A stretch of DNA of 21,620 nt, taken from Prevotella sp. (lineage in GTDB: Bacteria > Bacteroidota > Bacteroidia > Bacteroidales > Bacteroidaceae). Shown here piece after piece: positions 1 to 7,483 of this stretch (positions are counted from its first letter, which is position 1; each line of letters begins with the position of its first letter). A program made the position numbers and the translations under genes. The notes beneath the pieces are model-generated. The model was not told the origin of the DNA and did no database searches. It saw only the letters and a list, made by a program, of their open reading frames with translations. Location: contig JAFRMM010000102.1 of the NCBI GenBank assembly GCA_017430675.1, positions 1-21,620 of the forward strand, in the 5' to 3' direction.

Positions 1-210
1 AAGGACTACTGGGACTACTACAGCACCATGACGACTTCCTACAACAAGGGTAAGGCTAAGGGGCTGGCCGAGGGACAAGCCAAAGGACGTGCAGAAGGCA
101 TGGCTAAAGCCAACCGCGAAAATGCCCGCAGGATGAAAGCGCTCGGCATGTCTGCCGATACCATCTCCCAAGTGACAGGCCTGACACAAGAAGAAATCGA
201 CAGTTTGTGA
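1..210 (+). CDS. C-terminal end of an Rpn/PD-(D/E)XK nuclease-family transposase-like protein (5' truncated by window)
   Basis: Frame 1 is open from the first base (KDYWDYYSTMTTSYN...), so the true start lies upstream and only the last 69 residues are visible. The visible part is a run of G/K/A/E-rich turns (residues about 16-38: KGKAKGLAEGQAKGRAEG) followed by a short helical tail ending in VTGLTQEEIDSL. This tail, with its GKAEGxxEG-type linker and a TGLxxEEI ending, is typical of the Rpn (recombination-promoting nuclease)/PDDEXK_2 proteins that are abundant in Bacteroidales; their catalytic domain is N-terminal and outside this window. An ATG at 28 could look like a start, but the open frame continues through it and such a protein would be only the linker. 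No catalytic residues can be checked here. Confidence 0.75.
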   Translation, partial: KDYWDYYSTMTTSYNKGKAKGLAEGQAKGRAEGMAKANRENARRMKALGMSADTISQVTGLTQEEIDSL

Positions 211-240
211 ATAGGATTCTACAGTGCTGTGTAATAAAAT

Positions 241-272
241 AATTCCTGAAATGCTTGGTCGTTTCGGGAATT
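241..272. repeat. 11-bp dyad after the Rpn gene, overlapping a promoter -33 element
   Basis: AATTCCTGAAA (241-251) faces TTTCGGGAATT (262-272) with one G-T mismatch. There is no T-run after the 3' arm, so it is a poor intrinsic terminator. Its loop contains the TTG of the promoter at 255-285, so it could be an operator instead. Confidence 0.5.
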
Positions 273-285
273 ATGCTTATCTTTG
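255..285 (+). promoter_or_regulatory. Bacteroidetes-type promoter for the leader RNA/BspA-like gene
   Basis: TTG at 255-257 and TATCTTTG at 278-285, separated by 20 bp, match the Bacteroidetes -33/-7 consensus (TTG, 19-21 bp, TAnnTTTG). Transcription would start near 291, at the 5' base of the hairpin 292-310 and about 240 nt before the BspA-like start codon. Confidence 0.7.
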
Positions 286-290
286 CCGAC

Positions 291-497
291 GGAGCGGGAA
301 GGACCCGCTCGGCAGAAGAAGCGTAATGCTCCAAACTTGCGAGATGAAAACCTAGGAAATTTTCATGCAAGGCTGAATAAAGCGGGAGGGCAGAACGGCT
401 TCCACGTATAGCGTGGGGCTGTGCTCCATTTTCTTTATTCAGGTTTTCCTAGGACCTTCATCTCGGAACTGGCGAAAGCAGTCCCGCGCTTCTGCTG
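291..497 (+). ncRNA. Candidate structured leader RNA of about 200 nt
   Basis: This stretch lies between a good promoter and the BspA-like gene and is full of complementary segments read from the sequence. A 5' hairpin is formed by 292-298 with 304-310. An outer stem joins 312-323 to 487-495 with a 3-nt bulge. Nested inside are 340-348 with 457-465, 351-359 with 445-453, 373-382 with 433-442 (10 bp) and 402-406 with 412-416. A side hairpin at 468-482 is capped by GCGAAAGC, a GNRA tetraloop. An alternative local hairpin uses 336-340 with 367-371 and 344-350 with 360-366; its loop is then complementary to 445-453, so either a pseudoknot or a switch between two folds is possible. I do not recognise an Rfam family. 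It could be a cis-acting leader, a free sRNA, or a DNA-level repeat. Confidence 0.5.
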
Positions 498-532
498 TGC
501 AAACAAATAATTATACTAAAACTATAAGGATT

Positions 533-1485
533 ATGAAACAGGGAAGACATTATTTACTGATTTTTGCAATGTTGTTATGTTCTACAACAGGACATTGTGA
601 TGAGATTATCACGTTTGCAGACGACCTGGTTAGGTTAATATGTGTAACTCAGTGGGACACAAATACAGATGGAGATCTCAGTAAGGATGAGGCTGCAGTA
701 GTAACCTCTCTAGGCACAGTTTTTAAAGAAACGGCCATCGTTAGTTTTGATGAATTACAATACTTCACAGGACTAAGCAGTATAGCAACGAATGCCTTCC
801 AAATGTGCACTTCATTAGAGTCAATTGTCATTCCCGCTAATGTTACCCAAATCGGGGATGGTGCATTTAAAGATTGTACAAGTTTAGAATCTGTTCTATT
901 GCCCGATAGCCTGACTTCTATAGGATCTTCTGCTTTTGAGGAATGTATTGGATTAAAGGCCATTTATGAATATTCCCCTGTTCCTGTACAATTGGTAACA
1001 GGAATACATACAAGAGCAGAGTCCGTGGTCTCGCAGTTTGCCGAAGTTGACATGGAGACATGTGTTCTCTATATCCCTGTTGGTTCAAAAACTGCTTATA
1101 TGCAAGCAGAAGGATGGAAGGAATTCAAGAATATCGTGGAAATGGGCGAGACCTGTGATATCACCATCGGCAAGAACGGTAAGACCACGTTCTGCGGCGA
1201 TAAGGCCCTGGACTTCAGTTACTCCGACGAGGTGAAGGCCTTCACGGCCACGGGCTACGATGCCAGCACGAAGACCATCTGGCTGAACTCGAGACGGAGT
1301 CCATGCCAATCGTCTTCGGCAGCATCGGCGGCGACGATGAAACCACGGGCATCAAGGACAATAACCGTGAAACAATAACCAATAACCGTGACGGCCAGTG
1401 GTTTACGATTAGCGGCCAGCGCATCGATAAGCCCACGAAGAAGGGGCTCTATATCCACAACGGAAAGAAGGTCGTGGTAAAGTGA
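533..1485 (+). pseudogene. BspA-type leucine-rich-repeat surface protein, frameshifted and probably internally deleted
   Basis: The start chosen is ATG 533, which is followed by a signal-peptide-like stretch (MKQGRHYLLIFAMLLCSTTGHC); the longer frame from 413 would run through the leader RNA. After an EF-hand-like segment (DTNTDGDLSKDEA) come BspA/LRR_5 repeats of the form NAFQMCTSLESIVIP, GAFKDCTSLESVLLP, SAFEECIGLKAIY, typical of secreted Bacteroidales proteins. A second domain starts at about 1141 (TCDITIGKNGKTTFCGDKALDFS) but stops after STKTIWLNS at about 1290, where the frame shifts. The other frame then supplies the usual tail (ETESMPIVFGSIGGDDETTGIKD...GLYIHNGKKVVVK, to 1485). Relatives normally have on the order of 100 residues between these points (from memory), so a deletion that also broke the frame is inferred. 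Bases up to about 1130 are AT-rich; those after are GC-rich like the neighbours. A sequencing error cannot be excluded. Confidence 0.7.
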
Positions 1486-1511
1486 ATCCTCAATAAGTGA
1501 ATTGCGATAAG

Positions 1512-1547
1512 AAAGAACGCCGAAGTTACTGGACTTCGGCGTTCTTT
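1512..1547. terminator. Bidirectional hairpin terminator
   Basis: A perfect 15-bp stem (1512-1526 with 1533-1547) with a 6-nt loop is followed on the + strand by GTTTTCTCTTT. It sits between the converging BspA-like pseudogene and the ABC-2 permease gene. The permease stop codon (1526-1528) and last codons lie inside the hairpin. The T-rich side serves + strand transcripts best. Confidence 0.8.
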
Positions 1548-2800
1548 GTTTTCTCTTTCAGTTGGAGGCGTATCTCACGCTTCTTTCGGAGTACCCCAAG
1601 GCGTTCCTTGGCATGGCGATAGGTACGGCGCTTCTCAACACCATAGACGATACAGGCAAAACCGAAATAGGCAGCAGCCTGAATCCACAGACAACGGATC
1701 TCCGGCACCACATCACTCAGCACACCACCCATCGTGTTCATCCGCACGAAGGCTCTGACACCAAAGGTGCTGGGGAAGAGCCAGGATACACCCTGCCAGA
1801 CACCCGGGATGCTGGACTGCGGCCACGACACCCCACTGAGGAACAGCAACGGCAGGGATATAAACACAATGAGCAGCATCACGTTCTCGCGGTAGTGCAC
1901 CAGACAGGACACCGTCATACCAAAGAAGGTGCATGCCAATAGATAAGGCACCATCAGCGCCAACAGATCCTGCCACTGGACCAGTGCGATAAACGAGAAG
2001 AGGCGCGGCACGACCATTGTCAGCCAGACAGACATCACGGCATAGACCATCAGATAACAGAGAGCCTTACCACAGATAATCCGATAGATACCACTATAGC
2101 AGCGGTTGATAGGCACCAGGTCACTGTAACGGTTACGCTCACGGGCCGTACCTGCAGCCAGTCCGATGCCCAGCACCAGTGTCTGCTGGAGGATCAGCAT
2201 CAGCACACCTGGGATGATGAAGTTGCCATAGCCCGCACCTGGGTTAAAGACAGGCACATCCTCAAAATCCAGCGGACGCGTCGTAATGGCATCCTCACGA
2301 TCGGTATAGTTGCCTGACACCTTCTTCTGTATCTCCGCCCCCATCGCCTGGGTGACCTGCACCGAGGTCATATAGATAGCCTTATAGGTGAGCATCAGTG
2401 ACATATCACAATAGACACTGATGACGGTCTGTTCCATACGGTTGATCTTCGTCGCGAAGTCTGAAGGAATCAGATAGATACCCTTCACAACCTGACGGCT
2501 GACAAGCGACTGGGCATCGTCGAGGTCCTCGGCGTATGAGATAATCTTCACGTCAGGTGAGGCGTCACACATACGGACGAACTGGCGGGAGAGTTGACTG
2601 TGCGACTGATCCACGACCACCACAGGCACCTCATGCACCACCTCATTATTATATATCCACGAATAGAGCAAGGGATAGGCCAAAGGTACGATGATGCAGA
2701 AGATCAGCACGCCCTCATCGCGGAACACCTGCTTGATCTCCTGTCGCCAGACGTAGGCGGCATCCTCAAACCAACTGGATATCTTATGGAATATAGACAT
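1526..2800 (-). CDS. ABC-2 type transporter permease (second of a pair)
   Basis: This 424-residue integral membrane protein has the ABC-2/YhhJ-YbhR layout. A cytoplasmic start is followed by one membrane segment (about residues 30-50, VLIFCIIVPLAYPLLYSWIY), then a large extracytoplasmic domain (about 52-190, starting VPVVVVDQSHSQLSRQF), then a cluster of membrane segments from about 193 (GNFIIPGVLMLILQQTLVLG) to about 400 and a basic tail. Such permeases work with an HlyD-type adaptor and an outer membrane channel to export drugs or other small hydrophobic compounds; the substrate here is unknown. The start codon lies 17 bp inside the end of the upstream permease gene, indicating translational coupling. 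It is the last gene of the operon, and its stop is inside the terminator hairpin. No ATP-binding subunit is encoded nearby. Confidence 0.85.
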   Translation of the reverse strand: MSIFHKISSWFEDAAYVWRQEIKQVFRDEGVLIFCIIVPLAYPLLYSWIYNNEVVHEVPVVVVDQSHSQLSRQFVRMCDASPDVKIISYAEDLDDAQSLVSRQVVKGIYLIPSDFATKINRMEQTVISVYCDMSLMLTYKAIYMTSVQVTQAMGAEIQKKVSGNYTDREDAITTRPLDFEDVPVFNPGAGYGNFIIPGVLMLILQQTLVLGIGLAAGTARERNRYSDLVPINRCYSGIYRIICGKALCYLMVYAVMSVWLTMVVPRLFSFIALVQWQDLLALMVPYLLACTFFGMTVSCLVHYRENVMLLIVFISLPLLFLSGVSWPQSSIPGVWQGVSWLFPSTFGVRAFVRMNTMGGVLSDVVPEIRCLWIQAAAYFGFACIVYGVEKRRTYRHAKERLGVLRKKREIRLQLKEKTKNAEVQ

Positions 2801-3953
2801 AGTGAAGCATCGCGTTTTTGATTTTCATGACCACGAACCACGGCAGGAGCACGAACCCCACAAGCGCCACGAAGTGGAACCAGGCGTCGATGAGTGGGAA
2901 GCCGTTGAACACCGTAATCTGGTAGAGCATATAGTAATGCCGCAGGGGAAAGAGCCACGTCAGTGCCTGTATCGGCGTGTCCATACCCATCACAGGGAAG
3001 GCGGAACCTGCCAGCGAGAAACTCAGCACGGCCCAGAGGGAGCAGACACTCATCGACATACGGAGCGAAGGCATCAGTCCGAAGACGAAGATGCCAAAGC
3101 CGATGGAGGCGAACACCTCGAGCAATGACAGCAGGAAGATATCCCATAGACCGCCCTGATGGGGGAAATGCATGATGCCGTAGCAATAGAACTCATAGAA
3201 GAAGATCAGCGACAGGAACACTGCACCCTGGGGCAAGAACTTCCCCAGAAGAGCCACCACGATACGGTTGTCTGCCTTGGCGAGCCACTCCTTACCGCGC
3301 CCGAACTTCAGTTCCATGCCCAACGAATAGGCGGAGATCAGGAACATGAACAGCATCATAACTCCAGGCACGAGCACCGTGGAGAGATAAGCATTGTAGT
3401 TCGTCCAGGGATTAGCCACCTGATGGAGATCGATGCGGATGGGCTGCAGGAAAGCCATGGTCTGCTCCTGGGTATAACCCTTGGCACGCATCGTTGCCTG
3501 TCCCACGGCGGCGGAGCCGAGATTGGAGATCGTCTTCAGATCCCTCATCAACAGGGAGCCCGACATCACCGAGGCCATGTTGTAATAAAAGGAGATCTTC
3601 GGCTGACGGCTGGCCAACAGGTCATCCGTCGTACCCTTGGGGATATAGAGGAAGGCGTATATCTCGTTCTCCTGGATGGCACGGCGGGCCTCGGCGACAC
3701 TCGGATAATGCGCCACCACCTCCGAACTCTGGAAGGCATCCAATCGACGGATGAGCGAGCGCGACGTCGTGGTATTGTCGAGATCGACGATGCCCACGGG
3801 CATATCCTCCGGCAGTCCCTCGTCCATCAGCGAGGTGAAGAACACCATCGCCAACAGGGGAAAGACCACCATGCTCCAGAAGTATATGCGATTCACCGTG
3901 AGAATCTTGCACTCACGCATCGCAACCTGCCATATCAGCCTCAGCGTCTTCAC
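2784..3953 (-). CDS. ABC-2 type transporter permease (first of a pair)
   Basis: The protein has 389 residues with the same architecture as its downstream partner: one N-terminal membrane segment (about 24-42, IYFWSMVVFPLLAMVFFTSL), an extracytoplasmic domain opening with MPVGIVDLDNTTTSRSLIRR (about 51-70), then several membrane segments from about residue 190 (VLVPGVMMLFMFLISAYSLGM) onward. The VGIVDxD and LVPGxMML patterns are standard for ABC-2 membrane proteins of the YhhJ/YbhS group. Its ATG overlaps the stop of the HlyD gene by 4 bp, and its end overlaps the next permease by 17 bp. The pair therefore probably forms a heterodimeric membrane channel that takes substrate to the adaptor and TolC channel encoded just upstream. 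The substrate cannot be told from sequence. Confidence 0.85.
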   Translation of the reverse strand: MKTLRLIWQVAMRECKILTVNRIYFWSMVVFPLLAMVFFTSLMDEGLPEDMPVGIVDLDNTTTSRSLIRRLDAFQSSEVVAHYPSVAEARRAIQENEIYAFLYIPKGTTDDLLASRQPKISFYYNMASVMSGSLLMRDLKTISNLGSAAVGQATMRAKGYTQEQTMAFLQPIRIDLHQVANPWTNYNAYLSTVLVPGVMMLFMFLISAYSLGMELKFGRGKEWLAKADNRIVVALLGKFLPQGAVFLSLIFFYEFYCYGIMHFPHQGGLWDIFLLSLLEVFASIGFGIFVFGLMPSLRMSMSVCSLWAVLSFSLAGSAFPVMGMDTPIQALTWLFPLRHYYMLYQITVFNGFPLIDAWFHFVALVGFVLLPWFVVMKIKNAMLHYVYIP

Positions 3954-4936
3954 TTCTTAATGATGAGTGACATACCAGGACGGAGACCATCAAGTTTCTC
4001 CACAGGACGGGCCTTCACCTCGAAGGTCTTCAGGTCGTACTGACCATTGGCCTTTGTGGCCTTCCATACGGCATACGAGCCCTGGTCCTTCAGGTAATAG
4101 ACCTTCATCTTGATATCCTTATTGAAGGCGGGGACGAAGGCGGTAAACTCCGTGCCCACCTGCATGCCGTTGAGTTGGTCCTCGCGGACATTGAAGGTGC
4201 CCCACATGTCCTGCATGATAGAGATTGACATAATCGGGGAACCAGTGCCCACGAGTTCGCCCACCTTCGGATAGATGTCACTCACCTCACCCTCCATCTG
4301 GGCTATCTGTACGGTCTCATGGATATAGGAGTTCACCTCATTGACAGCGCCCTTGGCACGTCCTACCTGAGCAGCGGCGGCCAGTTTATCCTCCATACGG
4401 GCACCGTTGACAGCCATGTCGTACTGACTCTGGGCTGCTTTCACCTGGGCTTCCATGGCCTTGTAGTTGGCGTAGGCCTCATCACGTTTCTGGGCACTCA
4501 TCACACCCTCGTCATAGAGACGCTGCACACGGTTGTACGACTTCTCGGCGATCTCGAAGCCGGCCTTCGCCTGCTGGAGCACGGAGAAGGCACCTTGGAT
4601 CTGTTCCTTACGGGCACCGTTCTGGGCTTTCAACTCCAAGGCGGCAGCAGCACTCTCGGCACTCTGGGCCTGTTCCATCTTGGCACGCACCTCTGGGGCA
4701 TCAAGAATGGCGAGGGTATCGCCCACCTTTACATAGTCGCCCTCCTTCACACGGAGTTCGAGGATTCGTCCAGGCACCTTGCTGGACACACGATACTCGG
4801 ATACCTCCACCTGTCCCTGAATGATATCGGGATCACGGTCAAGCACCAGGAAACCGATGATGGCTACGATAATCACTACTCCCACAAATCCCGCAATAGC
4901 GAGCAGGATGTTGTTATGTTGACTCTTTGCTGACAT
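3950..4936 (-). CDS. HlyD-family periplasmic adaptor (membrane fusion protein)
   Basis: This 328-residue protein carries one N-terminal membrane anchor (about 10-32, ILLAIAGFVGVVIIVAIIGFL). The first half of a biotinyl-lipoyl barrel-sandwich follows (about 50-80, KVPGRILELRVKEGDYVKVGD), then a long Ala/Gln/Glu-rich coiled coil (about 82-200). The second half of the barrel (about 205-235, EGEVSDIYPKVGELVGTGSP) and beta-barrel domains lead to the family ending GLRPGMSLIIKK. It should bridge the inner membrane permeases and the TolC-like channel. The stop overlaps the start of the first permease gene (4 bp), so translation is likely coupled. It follows tolC by 40 bp filled with 8-bp repeats. Confidence 0.9.
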   Translation of the reverse strand: MSAKSQHNNILLAIAGFVGVVIIVAIIGFLVLDRDPDIIQGQVEVSEYRVSSKVPGRILELRVKEGDYVKVGDTLAILDAPEVRAKMEQAQSAESAAAALELKAQNGARKEQIQGAFSVLQQAKAGFEIAEKSYNRVQRLYDEGVMSAQKRDEAYANYKAMEAQVKAAQSQYDMAVNGARMEDKLAAAAQVGRAKGAVNEVNSYIHETVQIAQMEGEVSDIYPKVGELVGTGSPIMSISIMQDMWGTFNVREDQLNGMQVGTEFTAFVPAFNKDIKMKVYYLKDQGSYAVWKATKANGQYDLKTFEVKARPVEKLDGLRPGMSLIIKK

Positions 4937-4943
4937 GATTATA

Positions 4944-4975
4944 TTTGACTATTTGACGATTATACTATTTGACGA
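4944..4975. repeat. Short 8-bp tandem array between tolC-like and hlyD-like genes
   Basis: Four 8-bp units read on the + strand: TTTGACTA, TTTGACGA, TTATACTA, TTTGACGA. They fill nearly the whole 40-bp gap. The string GACGATTA within it is the same unit that recurs, on the opposite strand, in the array at 6511-6590. Confidence 0.7.
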
Positions 4976-4976
4976 T

Positions 4977-6494
4977 TTATTCCAAGGTGCCAAGGGCTTT
5001 CTGCAGATCTACCTGCGAGAGTTTCACATCGATCTCGGCATCGATCTTCTGCGACTGGGCCTGCAGCCAGGCCGTCTGTGCCTCCATCACCGTCGAAGGA
5101 GTGATCACTCCCTCACTGAAACCAAGGTTGGCCATACGGAGGTTCTCGTCGGCACGCTGGATATTGGCCTGTGCCATGGTGAGTTTCTTATTGGCCTCAT
5201 CCACCTTGAAGGTTGATTGGTTCACCTGCAACTCCACGAGCTCACGGGCCTCAGCCAGTTCGAGGTTGGCAATCGAAGTGGCACCCTTCGAGGCACGTAC
5301 CTTATACATCACGTCGCCCCAGTTCCAGAGCGGCACGCGCACCAGCACACCCACGTTCCAGAACCCACCGAACTTCTTCTCGAAGCCGTTGAGCAGATTG
5401 GGATTGCTCACGGAGTAGCCCCCCATCAGGGCCACCTGTGGCAGATTGCCCGCCTTGAGGATATTAGTGGTCTGCTTCGACATATCCACCGAGTTCTGAA
5501 GCATCTTCAACTCAGGACGGTTATCGACGGCAGCCTCCACATTCAGTTCTGGTGTCAGTTCCACCACGGCGATATTCTCCGTCAACTCGTCGGCCAGCGT
5601 CACCTCTTCATCAAGAGGCAGTCCGCAGAGTTGGTTCAACAGCATCCGCGAGAGCACCAGACCGTCGTTCACCTTCGTCAGCGTCATCTCCGCCTCGTTC
5701 ACCTTCACATCGACGCTCAGGCCGTCGCTCTTCGTGGCCACACCCTCATCGATCATCTTGTGGACATCAGTGTCGAGTTTCTGCACCAGGTCGAGGTAAC
5801 TCTCAGCGAGTTTCTTCTTATGGTGGAGCGAGACGACCTGCCAGTAGGCCTGGTCTATCTTATATAACGTGGCCTGACGACGGGCGTTCATCGAGTTCTC
5901 CGCCATATCCTCACTGAGATCGGCCATCTTGTTCATGGCGATGATGCTTCCACCCATGAAGATGGGCTGTGTCAGCATGATCGAGCCTGCGAAGAGGTTG
6001 CGGGTGTCTGTGTCGAAGGCATCGACGATCTGCTGACCCAGGGCGTTGAGCGAGGCCTGGATACCCTCCATGGTGCCATTCATATTCGTCTGCAGACCAG
6101 CCATCATCTGCTGGACCTCAGAGGCTGGCACACCCAGTTTCACGAAAGCCGTACCCAACTGTGTCATCGAGGTCTCGAAACCAGCCAAACTGGGCTGCAT
6201 GCCGCTCACCATGGCAGTGCCAATCTGCGGCAGACTCTCCTTCTGGGCGTCACTCAGCAGTGAAACGGGCTTGCTGGTGTACTGGTAGGTACCGACGGCA
6301 CTCACATGAGGCAGGTATTTCGTGCGTGCCGACTTCCTGAGGTTGGCGGCCACGTCCTGCTTCAGTTTGGAGACACCCAACTGTTTGTTATTGCGCAGGG
6401 CCATCTGTCGGCAACTGTCAAGTGAGAGTACCCTCTGTGCCCCCACTGGCAATACCAAGCCCACCAATAACAACATTCCAAAGATTCTGTTCAT
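4977..6494 (-). CDS. TolC-family outer membrane efflux channel
   Basis: The 505-residue protein has a signal peptide (about 1-19, MNRIFGMLLLVGLVLPVGA) and then the OEP repeat start LSLDSCRQMALRNNKQL. Two halves of long amphipathic helices and short outer-membrane strands follow, with GSIMLTQPIFMGG in the first half and NVGVLVRVPLWNWGD in the second. Typical helices are rich in Q, A, N and L (for example AQANIQRADENLRMANLGFSEGVITPSTVMEAQ). A Gln/Met-rich insertion at about 85-165 (from SDAQKESLPQIGTAM to ALGQQIVDAFDTD) lengthens the first half. It should be the exit duct for the adaptor and permeases encoded next to it, and may also serve the RND pump at 10962-15181, which lacks its own channel gene. 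Confidence 0.92.
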   Translation of the reverse strand: MNRIFGMLLLVGLVLPVGAQRVLSLDSCRQMALRNNKQLGVSKLKQDVAANLRKSARTKYLPHVSAVGTYQYTSKPVSLLSDAQKESLPQIGTAMVSGMQPSLAGFETSMTQLGTAFVKLGVPASEVQQMMAGLQTNMNGTMEGIQASLNALGQQIVDAFDTDTRNLFAGSIMLTQPIFMGGSIIAMNKMADLSEDMAENSMNARRQATLYKIDQAYWQVVSLHHKKKLAESYLDLVQKLDTDVHKMIDEGVATKSDGLSVDVKVNEAEMTLTKVNDGLVLSRMLLNQLCGLPLDEEVTLADELTENIAVVELTPELNVEAAVDNRPELKMLQNSVDMSKQTTNILKAGNLPQVALMGGYSVSNPNLLNGFEKKFGGFWNVGVLVRVPLWNWGDVMYKVRASKGATSIANLELAEARELVELQVNQSTFKVDEANKKLTMAQANIQRADENLRMANLGFSEGVITPSTVMEAQTAWLQAQSQKIDAEIDVKLSQVDLQKALGTLE

Positions 6495-6510
6495 CCTATT
6501 ATATGTATTT

Positions 6511-6590
6511 GTCTAAATGTCTAATTGTCTAAATGTCTTATCGTCTAAATGTCTAATCGTCTAAATGTCTAATCGTCTAAATGTCTATTT
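6511..6590. repeat. Ten-unit 8-bp tandem array
   Basis: Ten contiguous 8-bp units on the + strand, alternating GTCTAAAT with GTCTAATC (or GTCTAATT, GTCTTATC, GTCTATTT), so the true period is 16 bp times five. The array begins 16 bp upstream of the tolC-like start and runs into the TAG stop (6585-6587) of the coiled-coil gene. It is not a CRISPR: there are no unique spacers. Confidence 0.9.
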
Positions 6591-7457
6591 AAAACTAAAT
6601 GTCCTGGATCCGATCATATTCCCATCGGCGAAGATGCTCACGCGATAGTCGCCAGCCTCCAGCATCTGCGAGACGTTCCAATAGACCGTCACAGGTGTTT
6701 CCTCACCCGTATATTCGATGGTCTTCTTGGCGGAGCACTCCAACTGGCGGTTCTCGTAGGCGAAGGTGCCCCCACCCTTCAGCGTATTGCCGCCAGGGTT
6801 CTGGATGCGCACATAGACAGTGCGGTTGCCATTGGAGGCCGTCACGTTCTTCGTGATCACGAAGTTCACCTTCATCTGCGTGCAGTCCTTCAGTTTCTTG
6901 GCATCCTTACCGCGCTTGTTGAGGGCTGTCATCTGGATGTTCGTCGCATCGAGTTGGGCAGCGATGGCCACCTTCTCCGAGAGCGAGGCTTTCTCATGGC
7001 TCAGTCCTGCCACCTGTGCATTACGCTGCTCCAGTTCTGCATTCACACGGGTGTTCTCGGCTTTCAGGTTCTCGTTCAGGCGGTTCAACGAGTCAATCTG
7101 CATCACGTAGTCACGCAGCACGGCCCTCACTGTGGCGAGTTCCTTCTTCAGACGGGCGATCTCACGGGCATCCGAGGCCTTCACGCGCTTCAGTTCCTCC
7201 AGCAACTGCTGGGTCTTCATCTGCTCCTGCGTCAGTTGCTCCACGATGGAGTCGTTGTTGATCTGCGTCTTCATCTCACTGTACTGCAGGGCGAAGCGCT
7301 CATACTCGTTCTCCATCTCCTGCTTGTCGAGTTCAGCCAGTTCCTGCATGTCCTGGTTGATCTGCTTCTGCTCCTGCAGATTCCAGAACAGCCAAGCCAC
7401 ACCGCCCAGCAAAGCCAGGATCACAATGACGAGTGCCACTATATAACCTTTCTTCAT
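6585..7457 (-). CDS. Membrane-anchored coiled-coil protein with C-terminal Ig-like beta domain
   Basis: The start chosen is ATG 7457 (MKKGYIVALVIVILALLGG), because a promoter lies at 7484-7513 and would sit inside any longer form from 7496. The 290-residue product has one N-terminal membrane segment (about 4-24), then a long charged heptad-type coiled coil (about 26-165, rich in E, K, Q, L, e.g. EIARLKKELATVRAVLRDY). A C-terminal beta-rich part (about 185-290, MKVNFVITKNVTASNGNRTVYVRIQNPGG ... VYWNVSQMLEAGDYRVSIFADG) looks like an Ig-like sandwich. The layout suggests an inner-membrane protein reaching into the periplasm. It is first in the operon with the TolC/HlyD/ABC-2 genes, so an accessory or scaffolding role in that pump is possible but unproven. 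I do not recognise a named family. Confidence 0.8.
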   Translation of the reverse strand: MKKGYIVALVIVILALLGGVAWLFWNLQEQKQINQDMQELAELDKQEMENEYERFALQYSEMKTQINNDSIVEQLTQEQMKTQQLLEELKRVKASDAREIARLKKELATVRAVLRDYVMQIDSLNRLNENLKAENTRVNAELEQRNAQVAGLSHEKASLSEKVAIAAQLDATNIQMTALNKRGKDAKKLKDCTQMKVNFVITKNVTASNGNRTVYVRIQNPGGNTLKGGGTFAYENRQLECSAKKTIEYTGEETPVTVYWNVSQMLEAGDYRVSIFADGNMIGSRTFSFK

Positions 7458-7483
7458 AATCTTTTCATCGATAAAACCGAGTG

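Noticed and set aside
241..272. Intrinsic terminator of the Rpn gene
   Set aside because: There is a stem but no T-run on either side, and the loop overlaps a good promoter.
291..497. 6S RNA, tmRNA, RNase P RNA or cobalamin riboswitch
   Set aside because: I looked for the conserved cores of these RNAs and did not see them; the rod-like nesting loosely recalls 6S RNA, but nothing else supports it.
413..532. N-terminal extension of the BspA-like frame
   Set aside because: It translates the structured leader; the signal peptide begins at 533.
3159..4043. Long + strand open frame of 294 codons
   Set aside because: It lies antisense to the ABC-2 permease and HlyD genes, is very rich in His, Arg, Gln and Glu as expected of a reverse-frame shadow, and shows no domain or start signal.
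4319..5867. Two long + strand frames (204 and 216 codons)
   Set aside because: Both are antisense shadows of the HlyD- and TolC-like genes with biased His/Leu composition and no promoter.
6511..6590. Possible CRISPR array
   Set aside because: Units are 8/16 bp and contiguous with no unique spacers, and no cas genes are present.
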